A DNA stretch of 64,000 nucleotides, from contig CANLSQ010000001.1 of assembly GCA_947493955.1 (NCBI GenBank), positions 1,116,001-1,180,000 of the forward strand, written 5' to 3'. How positions within the stretch are numbered: position 1 is the first letter of the stretch; each line of letters starts with the position of its first letter. The notes beneath the pieces were generated by a model. The model was not told the origin of the DNA and did not search any database. It saw only the letters and a list, made by a program, of their open reading frames with translations. Both the position numbers and the translations under genes were made by a program. Source of the stretch: an uncultured Sphingomonadaceae bacterium (lineage in GTDB: Bacteria > Pseudomonadota > Alphaproteobacteria > Sphingomonadales > Sphingomonadaceae). Positions 25,548-35,065 of this stretch are shown in pieces.

Positions 25548-26080
25548 CCGCCAGCGCACCGAGCTTTCTGGTTAAAGACGGTGCGCTGAGCTGGCCTGAA
25601 ATATCGGATATGCGGCAACGTATTTATCCGCCGGAAAAGTTGATCCACACGCCGATGCACGGCATCGAATGGGCGCACGCGCAAAGACGGGTGCTACTTT
25701 ATGTGCAGGACGAGGTCAGAGCTGTCGCCGGCATCCACGAGCGCGAAGTCCTTTGTGATGGCCAGAAAACAAGAGTTGCCGGAATTGGCGGCGTCATGAC
25801 CGAACCCGAGTTTCAGGGCCAGGGTTATGGAAAACAGGTGATGCTTCATCTCATGGAACTTTTGAAAACCGAAGCCAGTTGCGCATTCGGCCTCCTGTTC
25901 TGCGAAGATCATAATGTTGCTTTTTATGAAAAACTGGGATGGACCCTGTTCAAAGGCGATATGGTCGTTGAACAGCACGGTGTCACCGGCCCGTTTGCTT
26001 TCCGAAATACCATGGTCTTGCCGATAAACGAGCCGGCAAATACAACCGGCCATATCGATTTATGTGGGCTGCCGTGGTAG
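25544..26080 (+). CDS. GNAT acetyltransferase, AAC(2')-like
   Basis: A 178-residue N-acetyltransferase of the GNAT superfamily. The acetyl-CoA-binding core is VAGIGGVMTEPEFQGQGYGKQVMLHLMEL (motif A, Q/RxxGxG/A as QGQGYG at about 91-96), followed by AFGLLFCEDHNVAFYEKLGW (motif B). The overall course and N-terminal region recall aminoglycoside 2'-N-acetyltransferases, but sequence reading cannot establish an antibiotic substrate, and housekeeping small-molecule substrates are equally possible. The ATG overlaps the gyrA stop (ATGA), so its translation is coupled to gyrase production. Confidence 0.82.
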   Translation: MTASAPSFLVKDGALSWPEISDMRQRIYPPEKLIHTPMHGIEWAHAQRRVLLYVQDEVRAVAGIHEREVLCDGQKTRVAGIGGVMTEPEFQGQGYGKQVMLHLMELLKTEASCAFGLLFCEDHNVAFYEKLGWTLFKGDMVVEQHGVTGPFAFRNTMVLPINEPANTTGHIDLCGLPW

Positions 26081-26116
26081 CTTTGGTAGCCATCAGGGGA
26101 TTGAGGAGAGGGTTAT

Positions 26117-26956
26117 ATGTCAATTGTTGTCACGCCATCAGGTCAAGCTTGCGGGGCTGTTGTCACCGGACTGGACCTTTCCACTCCATTACGTGAAGAG
26201 CAAGTGGCAGAAATCCGCGCTGCCTGGTTGAAATATCACGTGTTATCTTTCCCGGAACAAAAAATGTCCGACGATGATCTGGAACGATTCACTCTCTATT
26301 TTGGCGGATTTGGACATGACCCGTTTTTCGATCCGATTAAAGGCCGGGAGCATATAGCCGCCATAAGACGCAATGCCGATGAGACCTCACCGCTTTTTGC
26401 CGAAAACTGGCATAGCGACTGGAGTTTTCAGGAAAAACCGCCCGCCGGCACTTGCCTGCTCGCGGTCGAAATTCCACCTGTTGGCGGCGATACCCTGTTT
26501 GCTGACCAGCATGCTGCACTAGATGCCATGCCCCAGAAGATGCGGGCAAAGCTGGAAGGCAAGACGGCTATCCACAGCGCCCAGATGGCCTATGCACCTG
26601 ACGGCGCCTATGGCGAAAAAGATGAGGGGCGCAGCATGGCGATCCGCCCTGACGAATCAGCACGAGAAACCCAGGTTCACCCGTTGATCCGTGAACATCC
26701 CGAAACCGGGCAGCTCGGCCTGTTCAGCTGCATGGGCTATATTATCGGCTTTGAAGGCATGACGCAGCAAGAAGCCCTGCCCTTGCTGACGGAACTATAT
26801 GCATGGCAGAGCCGCGAGGATTTTGTATATCGCCATAAATGGGAGCCTGATATGCTGATCATGTGGGACAATCGATCGGTATTGCACTGCGCAACGGGCG
26901 GCTATGAAGGCCATGACCGGCTGCTGCACCGGACAACAATTGCCGCCAGTGCCTGA
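26117..26956 (+). CDS. TauD/TfdA-family 2-oxoglutarate-dependent dioxygenase
   Basis: Non-haem Fe(II) oxygenase of 279 residues. The iron-binding HxD is in NWHSDWSFQEKPPAG (about 94-108) and the distal His in LLHRTTIAA near the C-terminus; the Arg following it is positioned to bind 2-oxoglutarate. MWDNRSVLHCATGGYEG is the conserved segment before it. N-terminal SGQACGAVVTGLDLS is typical of the family. Substrate (taurine, phenoxyacetates, others) cannot be told. It ends 2 bases from the convergent YhhN gene and may be transcribed with gyrA and the GNAT gene, 36 bases upstream. Confidence 0.88.
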   Translation: MSIVVTPSGQACGAVVTGLDLSTPLREEQVAEIRAAWLKYHVLSFPEQKMSDDDLERFTLYFGGFGHDPFFDPIKGREHIAAIRRNADETSPLFAENWHSDWSFQEKPPAGTCLLAVEIPPVGGDTLFADQHAALDAMPQKMRAKLEGKTAIHSAQMAYAPDGAYGEKDEGRSMAIRPDESARETQVHPLIREHPETGQLGLFSCMGYIIGFEGMTQQEALPLLTELYAWQSREDFVYRHKWEPDMLIMWDNRSVLHCATGGYEGHDRLLHRTTIAASA

Positions 26957-26958
26957 TT

Positions 26959-27624
26959 TTAGGGGTTCGGGATCGCCATCTCTTTGCGCAACGTCCGCAC
27001 CACACCGGTTACAATCAAAAATTGTCCAACATAGTATAGCGGCCAGATCGTCCAGCCCGGAATGGCAGAATTCTGAAGAAAACCCATTTGCGCAAAAATA
27101 AACAGATCAGAGACAATGAATAGCAACGCGCCAATCCCCACCCGATAGCGGGGAAAGCTGCTGGTCCAAGCCATCGCGGCCATGACCGACAGAAACAGGT
27201 TGTAAACCGCAAGCCCCAGCGCTTCTGAACGATCAAACGGCAGCGACCAAGCGATGAACATAGTGATGGGAACCAACAATAGTGCAAAGGCTTTCTGACT
27301 GAACGAGGTCTGGGGCCGCCGATGCCGCCAATAGAGCGCTATCGCTATGCAATGCCCAACAATGAAAGCCCCTGCCCCGGCCATAAGATCAAATTCGATC
27401 AGCATGTCGCCTAGCGCACCGAAAACCATGACGGCCGCGATCAACTTGCCTTCAAAATTATGCGCCCGCCGTAGGGCGTAAACGGCCAGAAACCCGACAC
27501 CTGCCCCCTTCCAGAACATCAGATACATGCCCGGAATATTGCCATCTTTCACAAAGAAATAGCTGATACCGAACAGCAGGCTAAGCAGCAGATAGGGCCG
27601 GGACTCGATAATCGCGCGTTTCAT
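26959..27624 (-). CDS. YhhN/TMEM86-family membrane protein (lysoplasmalogenase family)
   Basis: A 221-residue integral membrane protein with about eight hydrophobic helices. Conserved family polar motifs are [40 protein letters not shown] and [11 protein letters not shown], whose aspartates are proposed catalytic residues in the family. The human member TMEM86B hydrolyses the vinyl-ether bond of lysoplasmalogens; bacterial members are largely uncharacterised, so that activity is only inferred. The gene stands alone, divergent from trmFO (72 bases apart) and convergent with the dioxygenase. Confidence 0.83.
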   Translation of the reverse strand: MKRAIIESRPYLLLSLLFGISYFFVKDGNIPGMYLMFWKGAGVGFLAVYALRRAHNFEGKLIAAVMVFGALGDMLIEFDLMAGAGAFIVGHCIAIALYWRHRRPQTSFSQKAFALLLVPITMFIAWSLPFDRSEALGLAVYNLFLSVMAAMAWTSSFPRYRVGIGALLFIVSDLFIFAQMGFLQNSAIPGWTIWPLYYVGQFLIVTGVVRTLRKEMAIPNP

Positions 27625-27696
27625 ACCGACGGCCTATCATGCTCGCTCCCTCTCTGCCAGATTGACTTTTGTAACTATCGGCAACACAGAGACGCC

Positions 27697-29046
27697 ATGA
27701 CAGATGTTCACATAATTGGCGGCGGACTCGCCGGATCAGAAGCAGCATGGCAATTGGCAGAAGCCGGCATAAAAGTTCGCCTTTCAGAAATGCGCGGAAG
27801 CGGCGACATGACGCCTGCGCATCAGACAGACGGACTTGCAGAACTGGTCTGTTCCAACAGCTTCCGCTCGGATGATGCTCAGAAAAACGCTGTGGGCTTG
27901 CTTCACGCTGAAATGCGGGATCTTGGATCCATCATCATGGGTGAAGGCGACAAGCACCGCTTGCCCGCAGGTTCTGCACTGGCCGTGGATCGTGATCATT
28001 TTTCCGACGGCGTCACCAAAGCACTGAGCGAGCATCCGAATATCGAGATTGTCCGCGAACGGATTGACCAGCTGCCCGACAGCGGCCTGACCGTCGTAGC
28101 AACCGGCCCGCTCACCGCCATGACACTGGCCGAAAGTATTGGCGCGGCGACCGGTGAAGACTCCCTGGCCTTTTTCGATGCCATTGCACCGATTGTTTAC
28201 AAAGACAGCATCAATATGGATATCGCGTGGATGCAGTCGCGCTGGGACAAGGTCGGCCCCGAAGGAGACGGCAAGGATTACATCAATTGCCCAATGAACC
28301 AGGAGCAATATGAAGCCTTCATTCAAGGCCTGCTCGAAGGCGAAAAGACAGATTTCAAGGAATGGGAAAAGAATACGCCCTATTTCGAAGGCTGTATGCC
28401 GATTGAAGTCATGGCGTCACGTGGTCCTGAAACCCTGCGTTTTGGCCCGATGAAACCGGTTGGCCTCACCAATGAACATACCGGCGAGAGCGCTTATGCG
28501 GTGGTACAGCTGCGGCAGGATAATGCGCTCGGCACACTCTGGAACATGGTTGGTTTCCAGACGAAGCTAAAATATGGCGCGCAAGCCGAATTGCTGCGCA
28601 CCATTCCCGGCCTTGAAAACGCCGAGTTTGCCCGCATGGGCGGGTTGCACCGGAACACGTTTATCAACGCGCCAAAATTGCTCGATAAAGAAATGCGTCT
28701 AAAGAAAGCGCCACATATTCGCTTTGCCGGTCAGATTACCGGTTGCGAAGGCTATGTCGAAAGCGCTGCAGTTGGCCTGATGGTCGGCCGCATGGTCGCG
28801 GCAGAGGTCAAAGGCGAAGCATTTGGTTATCCACCGCAGACGACTGCTTTCGGTGCGTTGCTTTCCCACATCACCGGCGGCGCCGATGCCCGGGACTATC
28901 AGCCAATGAACGTCAATTTTGGACTGTTTCCGCCTTTCGAGCAGCGCGTGAAAAAGAAGGAACGGAAAGAAGCCTACACCGCCCGCGCCCGAAAAGATTT
29001 TGTAGACTGGCAGCAATCATTTCAAAATGAGCCGGAGGCCGCCTAG
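27697..29046 (+). CDS. trmFO: Folate/FAD-dependent tRNA uracil-54 methyltransferase TrmFO
   Basis: Flavoprotein that makes 5-methyluridine at tRNA position 54 using methylenetetrahydrofolate. The N-terminal dinucleotide-binding motif is [15 protein letters not shown], followed by the TrmFO-specific [14 protein letters not shown] with its catalytic Cys, and [13 protein letters not shown]. Later landmarks are [28 protein letters not shown] and [19 protein letters not shown] with a second catalytic cysteine. Its 449 residues are standard. Its last 4 bases overlap the end of the EF-hand gene on the other strand. Confidence 0.96.
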   Translation: MTDVHIIGGGLAGSEAAWQLAEAGIKVRLSEMRGSGDMTPAHQTDGLAELVCSNSFRSDDAQKNAVGLLHAEMRDLGSIIMGEGDKHRLPAGSALAVDRDHFSDGVTKALSEHPNIEIVRERIDQLPDSGLTVVATGPLTAMTLAESIGAATGEDSLAFFDAIAPIVYKDSINMDIAWMQSRWDKVGPEGDGKDYINCPMNQEQYEAFIQGLLEGEKTDFKEWEKNTPYFEGCMPIEVMASRGPETLRFGPMKPVGLTNEHTGESAYAVVQLRQDNALGTLWNMVGFQTKLKYGAQAELLRTIPGLENAEFARMGGLHRNTFINAPKLLDKEMRLKKAPHIRFAGQITGCEGYVESAAVGLMVGRMVAAEVKGEAFGYPPQTTAFGALLSHITGGADARDYQPMNVNFGLFPPFEQRVKKKERKEAYTARARKDFVDWQQSFQNEPEAA

Positions 29047-29510
29047 CATTTGCATCGAGATGCCGTTCGCTTTGGCCGGGTGCTTCTAAACTCGGATCGG
29101 GTCAGTTGCCCGTTTTCATCCGCGTCTGCGCCAGCAAAACGATCACTGGTTGCAACTGCCCATTCTTCAAAGGTCAGCAGGTTGTTACCGTCCCTATCCA
29201 GCGCTTTGAAAGCTTTCGTGCGGCTGCTCATCAGTTCAAGCCGGGTTATAACCTCGTCACGATTACGATCATAGCGGTTGAACCGCCGCTCCTCACGAGA
29301 CGCTTTATAAGCTCTGGGCGGCGTTGGCGGCGGCGGCCCCGGTGCCAGCGCGGTTTCATCAGCCTCTGGCAAGCCTTCCGATTCCATCGGTTCGGGAGGG
29401 GGCGGCGCGTCCGGAATCGCCACTTCCTGACTGTTAGCGCCAATCCACAGGAATAGTCCCGCCGTCATCAACAACATCATACTTCCGGCACCAGCGACAT
29501 ATCTTTTCAT
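29043..29510 (-). CDS. Exported EF-hand calcium-binding protein
   Basis: A 155-residue protein with an N-terminal signal or anchor ([14 protein letters not shown]) and a Pro-rich linker (about residues 33-66, many PPP and PEP). A helical C-terminal domain follows with three EF-hand-like loops: [24 protein letters not shown] and [12 protein letters not shown]. The first loop has a weaker Ca ligand pattern than the other two. It ends with a basic tail. Calcium binding in the periplasm is inferred; no partner is evident. Confidence 0.83.
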   Translation of the reverse strand: MKRYVAGAGSMMLLMTAGLFLWIGANSQEVAIPDAPPPPEPMESEGLPEADETALAPGPPPPTPPRAYKASREERRFNRYDRNRDEVITRLELMSSRTKAFKALDRDGNNLLTFEEWAVATSDRFAGADADENGQLTRSEFRSTRPKRTASRCKC

Positions 29511-29545
29511 GTGCTGGCCGCCCTTTCATGCTGTTCTTCCTGGTG

Positions 29546-30217
29546 TTAACAGCCGGTCACGCCATGCCAGATGATCTTACTAGCGATCGCCGGACGATAA
29601 AGATCGGCTGTTAACGATCCTTTTTTTACATCACTTTGCGTCAGTTTACAAAAAATTGAGAGTGGTCGACCGCTTCTGTCAAAACTCACCGGATCATCGC
29701 TACTATATAGTTGGATACATTTATTGAACGCCTGCCCTCGCATTTTTTCATCGGAACAATGGCGGGCAAAGTCCCAAAGGGCCCAAGCTTGTGCGGCTTT
29801 CCTTTGTTTCACGCTAAGGGGACTGGAACCGCCGCTGGCAAAAGAGAAAAGTCCTCCGCCCCGTTTCTCCGCATATTGATCGAACTGTCGATCGTCCCAC
29901 GGAAAATCTTCGAGCAAATATTCCCACCCTTCCAAAAGATGCAGCAGTGGCGACAGATCAGCTCCCTTTTGCTCTGCCTGATTAATCAGTGCCACCAATG
30001 GCTCGCCGGTTGGGCGTTCAGTTACAGCCTTGGTTAAAATATCCCGCCACCAGGTTAACCGCATTTGTCCAATCAATATTTCCGACGTTGACCGGATAAC
30101 GTCGGCAAATCTGGCGTCCAATGCAAAAACAAGGGCATAGCGTTCGCGATCAGGCTTCTTTGCATAGGCCAAAACCAGTCGCCGCAAAGGATCAAGTTGT
30201 AAAACCGCGTCATTCAT
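29546..30217 (-). CDS. Squalene/phytoene-synthase-fold protein lacking catalytic motifs
   Basis: A 223-residue all-helical protein. The order LVLAYAKKPDRERYALVFALD, GQMRLTWWRDIL, PLLHLLEGWEYLLEDFPW and YAEKRGGGLFSFA follows the squalene/phytoene synthase superfamily, with closest resemblance to NDUFAF6-like members. The two Asp-rich motifs (DxxxD types) required for prenyl-diphosphate ionisation are not present, so catalysis of carotenoid or hopanoid steps is doubtful. The ATG at 30217 is preferred to a GTG at 30232. Divergent from the Tad cluster. Confidence 0.78.
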   Translation of the reverse strand: MNDAVLQLDPLRRLVLAYAKKPDRERYALVFALDARFADVIRSTSEILIGQMRLTWWRDILTKAVTERPTGEPLVALINQAEQKGADLSPLLHLLEGWEYLLEDFPWDDRQFDQYAEKRGGGLFSFASGGSSPLSVKQRKAAQAWALWDFARHCSDEKMRGQAFNKCIQLYSSDDPVSFDRSGRPLSIFCKLTQSDVKKGSLTADLYRPAIASKIIWHGVTGC

Positions 30218-30344
30218 GCCGGTGCCGTCCACAGTTTTCCAACGAAAATCAAGGTAAAGATTGCTTTAACCATAGCCCTTGGTCAGCCGCTAACCCTTTT
30301 CTCTCTATCAGACACGCTGAATTGAAATCCACCGGCGTGAATTA

Positions 30345-32381
30345 ATGACGCATAGATCAGAGGCCAGGGGCATGGTTGACAAAAACGAGATGAAATCGCG
30401 AGTGTCATTTCTTCAAAGGCTGCGCAAAGACGCCGCCGGTAATACATTGGCAATGGCGGCTGCGGCTCTTTTCCCTATTGCAGGTCTGGTCGGCGGCGGT
30501 GTCGACATCGGCCGTGCCTATATGGCGCAAGCGCGGCTCCAACAGGCATGTGACGCCGGAGTTTTGGCCGCGCGGCGTAACATGACCCAGGATACTTTGA
30601 CCGCGGATGACTTGAATGAAGCCAACAAGTTTTTTGCATTTAACTTTCCGGAGGGGTCTTTTGGCTCAACCGCCTTCGATGCAACAATTACAGACAGCGA
30701 TGGCACTGAAGTTTCAAAAAACAAGGTGACCTTTACAGACGGCGCAGGTGTTCGGGTCGTCAATGGCGAGGCGCAAACCACAATCAGAACGACATTGATG
30801 CGCGTTTTTGGTTACGAGAATATGGTAATACAAACAGATTGTACCAGTCGTCTTGATGTCGGTAATGTCGACGTGATGATGGTGCTCGACGTAACAGGTT
30901 CCATGGGCAACACTGTGACAGATGGAGGCACCAGACTGGATGCCTTGAAAGTAGCAGTTCAAGACTTTTACGGAATATTGGGACCCGGTGGAGGTGTTTC
31001 AAACGAACAGATCCGTTACGGCTTTGTACCCTATTCCAGCACCGTCAACGTCGGTGAGATCCTGTATGATGCTGATCCAACCTGGCTTACCGGAGGTACC
31101 TTAGGCGATCGGGCGACTTACCAAACCCGTAAAGCAACATTCGAAGTCGAGGACAAAACCGCTCCTGGGTACACCATTGTTGAGAACGAGTTTGTTGAAT
31201 CGCTAGCTCAGCTCGATGGACCGGAGTGCACAGACCGGTATGCAGATAACCTCAATGTAGAGACCTATTTTGTTCCCAACCCATCCGGTGATCCCCTCCT
31301 TATTTCCGAGACAAGATCCGGAAATATTAAGACGCGTATCGTAGATAGTTTTGAGTATAGGTCTTGGGATGGCAGCACGGATGCGCCACCTGCTGGAGCC
31401 GTTGGCTCTGCCTTTTGGCGTCAATGTGAACGTACGCGTACCAGAACGACCGAAGAGATCCCTGTTGTCCAGGTTGACAAATGGCAGCCAGGAGCTGTCC
31501 GCATCACGGATTGGTCTTATGATGCAGAGACTCACGATGTTTATGATTATGTTCGTTCCATCAAGCCGGCGAATCCTGCGGCGCAGAACCCCACGACCGA
31601 CGGTGAAGACCTGGAACGCTGGGACGGCTGCATCGTTGAGCGCAAATCCAATACGTCCATAACCACGGCCACAACTGCCATCCCGACGGATGCGCTTGAT
31701 CTGCAAATTGATTTGTTGCCAACGGATGCAGATTCCAGATGGGCTCCATTCTGGCGAGACTTAAAATATGATCGTGCAGATACAAATACAGCAACGTCAG
31801 GGTCAAAAATTTCTTTGAGCGGAGATTCAGCAGCCTGCCCCGCACCCGCCCGGAAACTGCAATCTTACGCGACCTATGATGATGGTTCGTCAAATGATCT
31901 GGAAAGCTACATCTCCGGATTGCAGGATGGTGGTTTCACCAACCATACCATCGGCATGATCTGGGGCGCTCGCTTGCTGTCAGAGGACGGATTGTTCAAG
32001 GCTGAGAATTCAACAGCACCAAATGGTTTCAGCATTGGCCGGCATGTTGTGTTCATGACCGACGGTAACATGGTAATCCGGCAAACCAACTATGGTGCCT
32101 ACGGCTATCAAAAACTGGATAGCAGTATCGCGGCAGCAAATGCTGGCGATACAGAGTTGGCTGCGCGGCAAGCCCACAGGTTCCAGTTAATGTGCGCTGC
32201 AGTCCGGGCAAAGGGTTGGACCGTCTGGGTCGTTCAATTTGGCACTTCCACCGTGTCTGCGAACATGTTGGCCTGTGCCAGCAGTCCCGGTAACGCCGCT
32301 GCGGCAACCGACAGAGCAACCCTGCAGGCTGCTTTCTCGAACATTGCACAGAAAATCGGCGGATTGAGGTTGTCAAACTGA
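30345..32381 (+). CDS. TadG-like pilus-assembly protein with an interrupted VWA domain
   Basis: A 678-residue envelope protein. A TadE/TadG-type N-terminal helix (about 33-55, AAGNTLAMAAAALFPIAG then GVDIGRAYMAQARLQQACDA) anchors it. A von Willebrand A domain starts with MIDAS DVTGSMGN (about 181-188), while its later strand FMTDGN appears only near residue 570 and the domain ends in WTVWVVQFGT. About 300 residues of extra sequence lie in between, rich in Asp, Thr and Trp and with several cysteines. It is the first of three genes; the next begins on its last base (TGATG). Tad-pilus or surface-adhesion role is inference. Confidence 0.85.
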   Translation: MTHRSEARGMVDKNEMKSRVSFLQRLRKDAAGNTLAMAAAALFPIAGLVGGGVDIGRAYMAQARLQQACDAGVLAARRNMTQDTLTADDLNEANKFFAFNFPEGSFGSTAFDATITDSDGTEVSKNKVTFTDGAGVRVVNGEAQTTIRTTLMRVFGYENMVIQTDCTSRLDVGNVDVMMVLDVTGSMGNTVTDGGTRLDALKVAVQDFYGILGPGGGVSNEQIRYGFVPYSSTVNVGEILYDADPTWLTGGTLGDRATYQTRKATFEVEDKTAPGYTIVENEFVESLAQLDGPECTDRYADNLNVETYFVPNPSGDPLLISETRSGNIKTRIVDSFEYRSWDGSTDAPPAGAVGSAFWRQCERTRTRTTEEIPVVQVDKWQPGAVRITDWSYDAETHDVYDYVRSIKPANPAAQNPTTDGEDLERWDGCIVERKSNTSITTATTAIPTDALDLQIDLLPTDADSRWAPFWRDLKYDRADTNTATSGSKISLSGDSAACPAPARKLQSYATYDDGSSNDLESYISGLQDGGFTNHTIGMIWGARLLSEDGLFKAENSTAPNGFSIGRHVVFMTDGNMVIRQTNYGAYGYQKLDSSIAAANAGDTELAARQAHRFQLMCAAVRAKGWTVWVVQFGTSTVSANMLACASSPGNAAAATDRATLQAAFSNIAQKIGGLRLSN

Positions 32382-32974
32382 TGAATATACAATCGAGACT
32401 TTCTCGCCTGAACCGCGACCAAGAGGGCGCAACACTTATGGAATTCGGCCTGATCGCCGGCCCCCTGATCGTGTTGCTGCTCGGTATCATGGAGATTGGC
32501 TATCAAGGCTATATCGACACTTTGTCAAAATCCGTGATGCACAAGGTCGCACGGCAGGCCTCGGTTGGCGGCAAAACCGAAGACGACATCAAGGCCGACG
32601 TTATTAAGGGATTGGGTCCGCTTCTGCTGAAAAATGCGACAGTCGATGTCAAAGTCCGTAGCTACTTTGAGTTTACCAATATCGGTAAACCGGAAAAGCT
32701 GACCACTGATCTCAATGGCGACGGCAACCTTGATAGCGGAGATTGCTATCTTGACGGCAATGATAACGGGGTGTTTGATGTGAATACCGGCAGTATCGGA
32801 ACCGGTGGTCCCGACGATATTGTGAACTATGAAATCACCATCAATTCTCCGCGAATATTTCCGCTGGCTAGTATGTTTGGCGGCAGCAAAAGAATGACCA
32901 GCTACAACGCTACGGCCGTCCGGAACCAGCCTTTTGGTTCCCAGGTTGCCGACCCAGAATTGTGTGAGCCGTGA
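32381..32974 (+). CDS. TadE-like pseudopilin with EF-hand-like insert
   Basis: A 197-residue protein with the TadE signature: a short basic N-terminus, then EGATLMEFGLIAGPLIVLLLGIMEIG, in which the conserved Glu sits in a prepilin-like hydrophobic helix. Further on (about residues 107-131) lies DLNGDGNLDSGD and DGNDNGVFDV, two closely spaced Ca-binding-like loops of EF-hand or dockerin type. The C-terminal half has a beta pattern (YEITINSPRIFPLASMFGG). It overlaps the TadG-like gene by one base and is followed after one base by the third member, so the trio is one operon. Confidence 0.82.
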   Translation: MNIQSRLSRLNRDQEGATLMEFGLIAGPLIVLLLGIMEIGYQGYIDTLSKSVMHKVARQASVGGKTEDDIKADVIKGLGPLLLKNATVDVKVRSYFEFTNIGKPEKLTTDLNGDGNLDSGDCYLDGNDNGVFDVNTGSIGTGGPDDIVNYEITINSPRIFPLASMFGGSKRMTSYNATAVRNQPFGSQVADPELCEP

Positions 32975-32975
32975 T

Positions 32976-33686
32976 ATGAGCAATATTTTGAGAAAATTTA
33001 CGCCAAAGAAAATCATGCCTGACAACCGGGCAACCCGGTTTTTCGGTAAACTCCATCAGGACAAGAGCGGCCTGGCGCTGATCGAATTTGCATTCGTTGC
33101 GCCGTTCATGCTGACGATCGGCCTTACCGGAATGGAGACCGCCAATCTCGCTGTTGGACATTTGCAAGTCAGTCAGGTCGCCATGCTTGTCGCGGACAAC
33201 GCCTCACGTGTCCGCAATACTATTGATGAGGCTGACATTCGGGAAATTTTCACTGGTGCCCATCTGACTGGCAGCAGCATCGACTTTTCGCCCAATGCCA
33301 GAATTATCCTGTCAAATCTGGAGCATAATGGCTTGGCTGGTGCGGATGAAGGACAATGGATCCGTTGGCAACGTTGCTACGGCGGCAATACAAGCTATTC
33401 ATCCAGTTTCGGCGCTGAGGGCGATGGAGAAACCGATGCGTCTCTGGCCGCAGGTATAGGACCGACCGGCAAGAAAATCTCGGCGACGCCTGCGTCAGCT
33501 GTCAACTTTGTCGAGGTCATATACGACTACAAGCCTCTGATATCAGATCGCTTTTTTGGAAATATTGTCATCCGTTACGAAAGTGCTTTTGTGGCGCGTG
33601 AACGCAATGACCATGCGATGCGAAATGCCAGCAGTATTCCGAACGGGCAGAAATGGTTATGCAACCGTTACGACGTCATAACCTGA
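32976..33686 (+). CDS. TadE/TadF-like pseudopilin
   Basis: A 236-residue protein with a basic N-terminus (about 1-30), followed by KSGLALIEFAFVAPFMLTIGLTGME, the TadE-type helix with conserved Glu. Next comes NLAVGHLQVSQVAMLVADNASRV, the usual amphipathic continuation. The C-terminal region contains VEVIYDYKPLISDRFFGN and IVIRYESAFVARER, typical of the family's beta domain. The ATG at 32976 begins one base after the preceding stop; a longer frame would lie in that gene. The gene is convergent with pdhB, 8 bases apart. No tad ATPase, secretin or prepilin peptidase gene is in the window. Confidence 0.83.
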   Translation: MSNILRKFTPKKIMPDNRATRFFGKLHQDKSGLALIEFAFVAPFMLTIGLTGMETANLAVGHLQVSQVAMLVADNASRVRNTIDEADIREIFTGAHLTGSSIDFSPNARIILSNLEHNGLAGADEGQWIRWQRCYGGNTSYSSSFGAEGDGETDASLAAGIGPTGKKISATPASAVNFVEVIYDYKPLISDRFFGNIVIRYESAFVARERNDHAMRNASSIPNGQKWLCNRYDVIT

Positions 33687-33694
33687 GTTAGAAT

Positions 33695-35065
33695 CTAACG
33701 GTAACATACCTTCTTTGCGGCGACGATAATCCGATCGCTGTCGATCAGCGCTGCTTTTTCAAGATTGGCGGCATAGGGTAACGGAACGTCTTCGTTTGTC
33801 ACCCGCGCAACTGGTGCATCGAGATCGTCAAAACCCTCTTCCATACAAACCGCGATAATCTCGCTCGCGATGGAACAGGTCGGCCAGCCTTCCTCGGCAA
33901 CCACCAGACGGTTGGTTTTTGCCAGACTCTGCAAAACTGTTTCTGTATCCAGCGGACGCAATGTGCGCAGGTCGATGACTTCTGCATCAATACCCTCACC
34001 TGCCAGCGTATCGGCAGCTTCAAGCGCCAGACCAACGCCTATCGAATAGCTGACAATTGTAACATCGGCGCCTTCCCGCATGATCCGTGCTTTACCGATT
34101 GGCAAAACATAGTCGTCCAAATCCGGAATCTCGAAGGACCGTCCATAAAGCAGCTCGTTTTCAAGAAAAACCACCGGATCGGGACAGCGGATCGCCGCCT
34201 TTAACAACCCTTTGGCATCGGCCGCATCATATGGCGCCATCACAATCAGACCCGGAACACCGGCATACCAGGGCCCATAGTTCTGGCTATGCTGCGCGCC
34301 AACACGGGACGCAGCACCATTAGGGCCGCGGAAAACAATAGGACAGCGCATCTGTCCACCAGACATATAATTGGTTTTTGCTGCCGAGTTGATAATCTGA
34401 TCGATAGCCTGCATCGCAAAGTTGAACGTCATAAATTCAACAATCGGTTTCAGCCCGCCCATAGCTGCACCAGCGCCAATGCCTGCAAAACCGTGCTCAG
34501 TAATCGGCGTATCGATCACACGCTTGCTACCAAATTCATCCAGCAGGCCTTGAGTGACCTTGTAGGCGCCCTGATATTCAGCGACCTCCTCACCCATCAC
34601 AAAGACACTGTCATCCGTGCGCATTTCCTCTGCCATGGCATCACGAAGCGCTTCGCGAACAGTAATGCTGGTCATGGTCGTGCCTTCCGGAACGGCGGGA
34701 TCATCGGCGCGAGATACCGGCGCCGCTGGAACTGGCTGAGCTATTTCCGGCGATGAATCTGACTCAGGCTCCGGTGATACTTCGGCAGCGGAAGACGGCA
34801 CAGGTGATGCACCTTCCTCCTCATCCTCTCCGGTCATCTCGGCGATCACTGCACCAACCGCGACACCATCTGTACCCTCTACTACAATAATCTTCGAAAT
34901 CACGCCTTCATCGACGGCTTCAAATTCCATCGTCGCCTTGTCGGTTTCAATCTCTGCCAATATGTCGCCAGAGCTAACCTCGTCACCTTCCTTGACCAGC
35001 CATTTGGCCAGTGTGCCTTCTTCCATTGTTGGCGAAAGCGCGGGCATTTTCAGTTCAATCGCCAT
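33695..35065 (-). CDS. pdhB: Pyruvate dehydrogenase E1 component beta subunit with lipoyl domain
   Basis: Beta chain of the thiamine-diphosphate E1 enzyme that feeds acetyl-CoA to the TCA cycle. An N-terminal lipoyl domain (about 1-78; [20 protein letters not shown] and the lipoylated Lys in [12 protein letters not shown]) is followed by a Pro/Glu-rich linker. The transketolase-type domain follows, with [32 protein letters not shown] and [17 protein letters not shown]. An E1 beta bearing its own lipoyl domain is a known alphaproteobacterial arrangement. The ATG at 35065 shares one base with the pdhA stop (TGATG). Its lipoate would come from LipA at 5.8 kb. Confidence 0.96.
   Translation of the reverse strand: MAIELKMPALSPTMEEGTLAKWLVKEGDEVSSGDILAEIETDKATMEFEAVDEGVISKIIVVEGTDGVAVGAVIAEMTGEDEEEGASPVPSSAAEVSPEPESDSSPEIAQPVPAAPVSRADDPAVPEGTTMTSITVREALRDAMAEEMRTDDSVFVMGEEVAEYQGAYKVTQGLLDEFGSKRVIDTPITEHGFAGIGAGAAMGGLKPIVEFMTFNFAMQAIDQIINSAAKTNYMSGGQMRCPIVFRGPNGAASRVGAQHSQNYGPWYAGVPGLIVMAPYDAADAKGLLKAAIRCPDPVVFLENELLYGRSFEIPDLDDYVLPIGKARIMREGADVTIVSYSIGVGLALEAADTLAGEGIDAEVIDLRTLRPLDTETVLQSLAKTNRLVVAEEGWPTCSIASEIIAVCMEEGFDDLDAPVARVTNEDVPLPYAANLEKAALIDSDRIIVAAKKVCYR

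Noticed and set aside
33687-33699. Palindrome GTTAGAATCTAAC between the last Tad gene and pdhB as a terminator
   Set aside because: The stem is only 6 bp, A+T-rich, with no loop of workable size and no T-run on either strand.
33695-35065. Lipoyl domain on PdhB as novel
   Set aside because: E1 beta with its own lipoyl domain is established for alphaproteobacterial pyruvate dehydrogenase; not a new observation.
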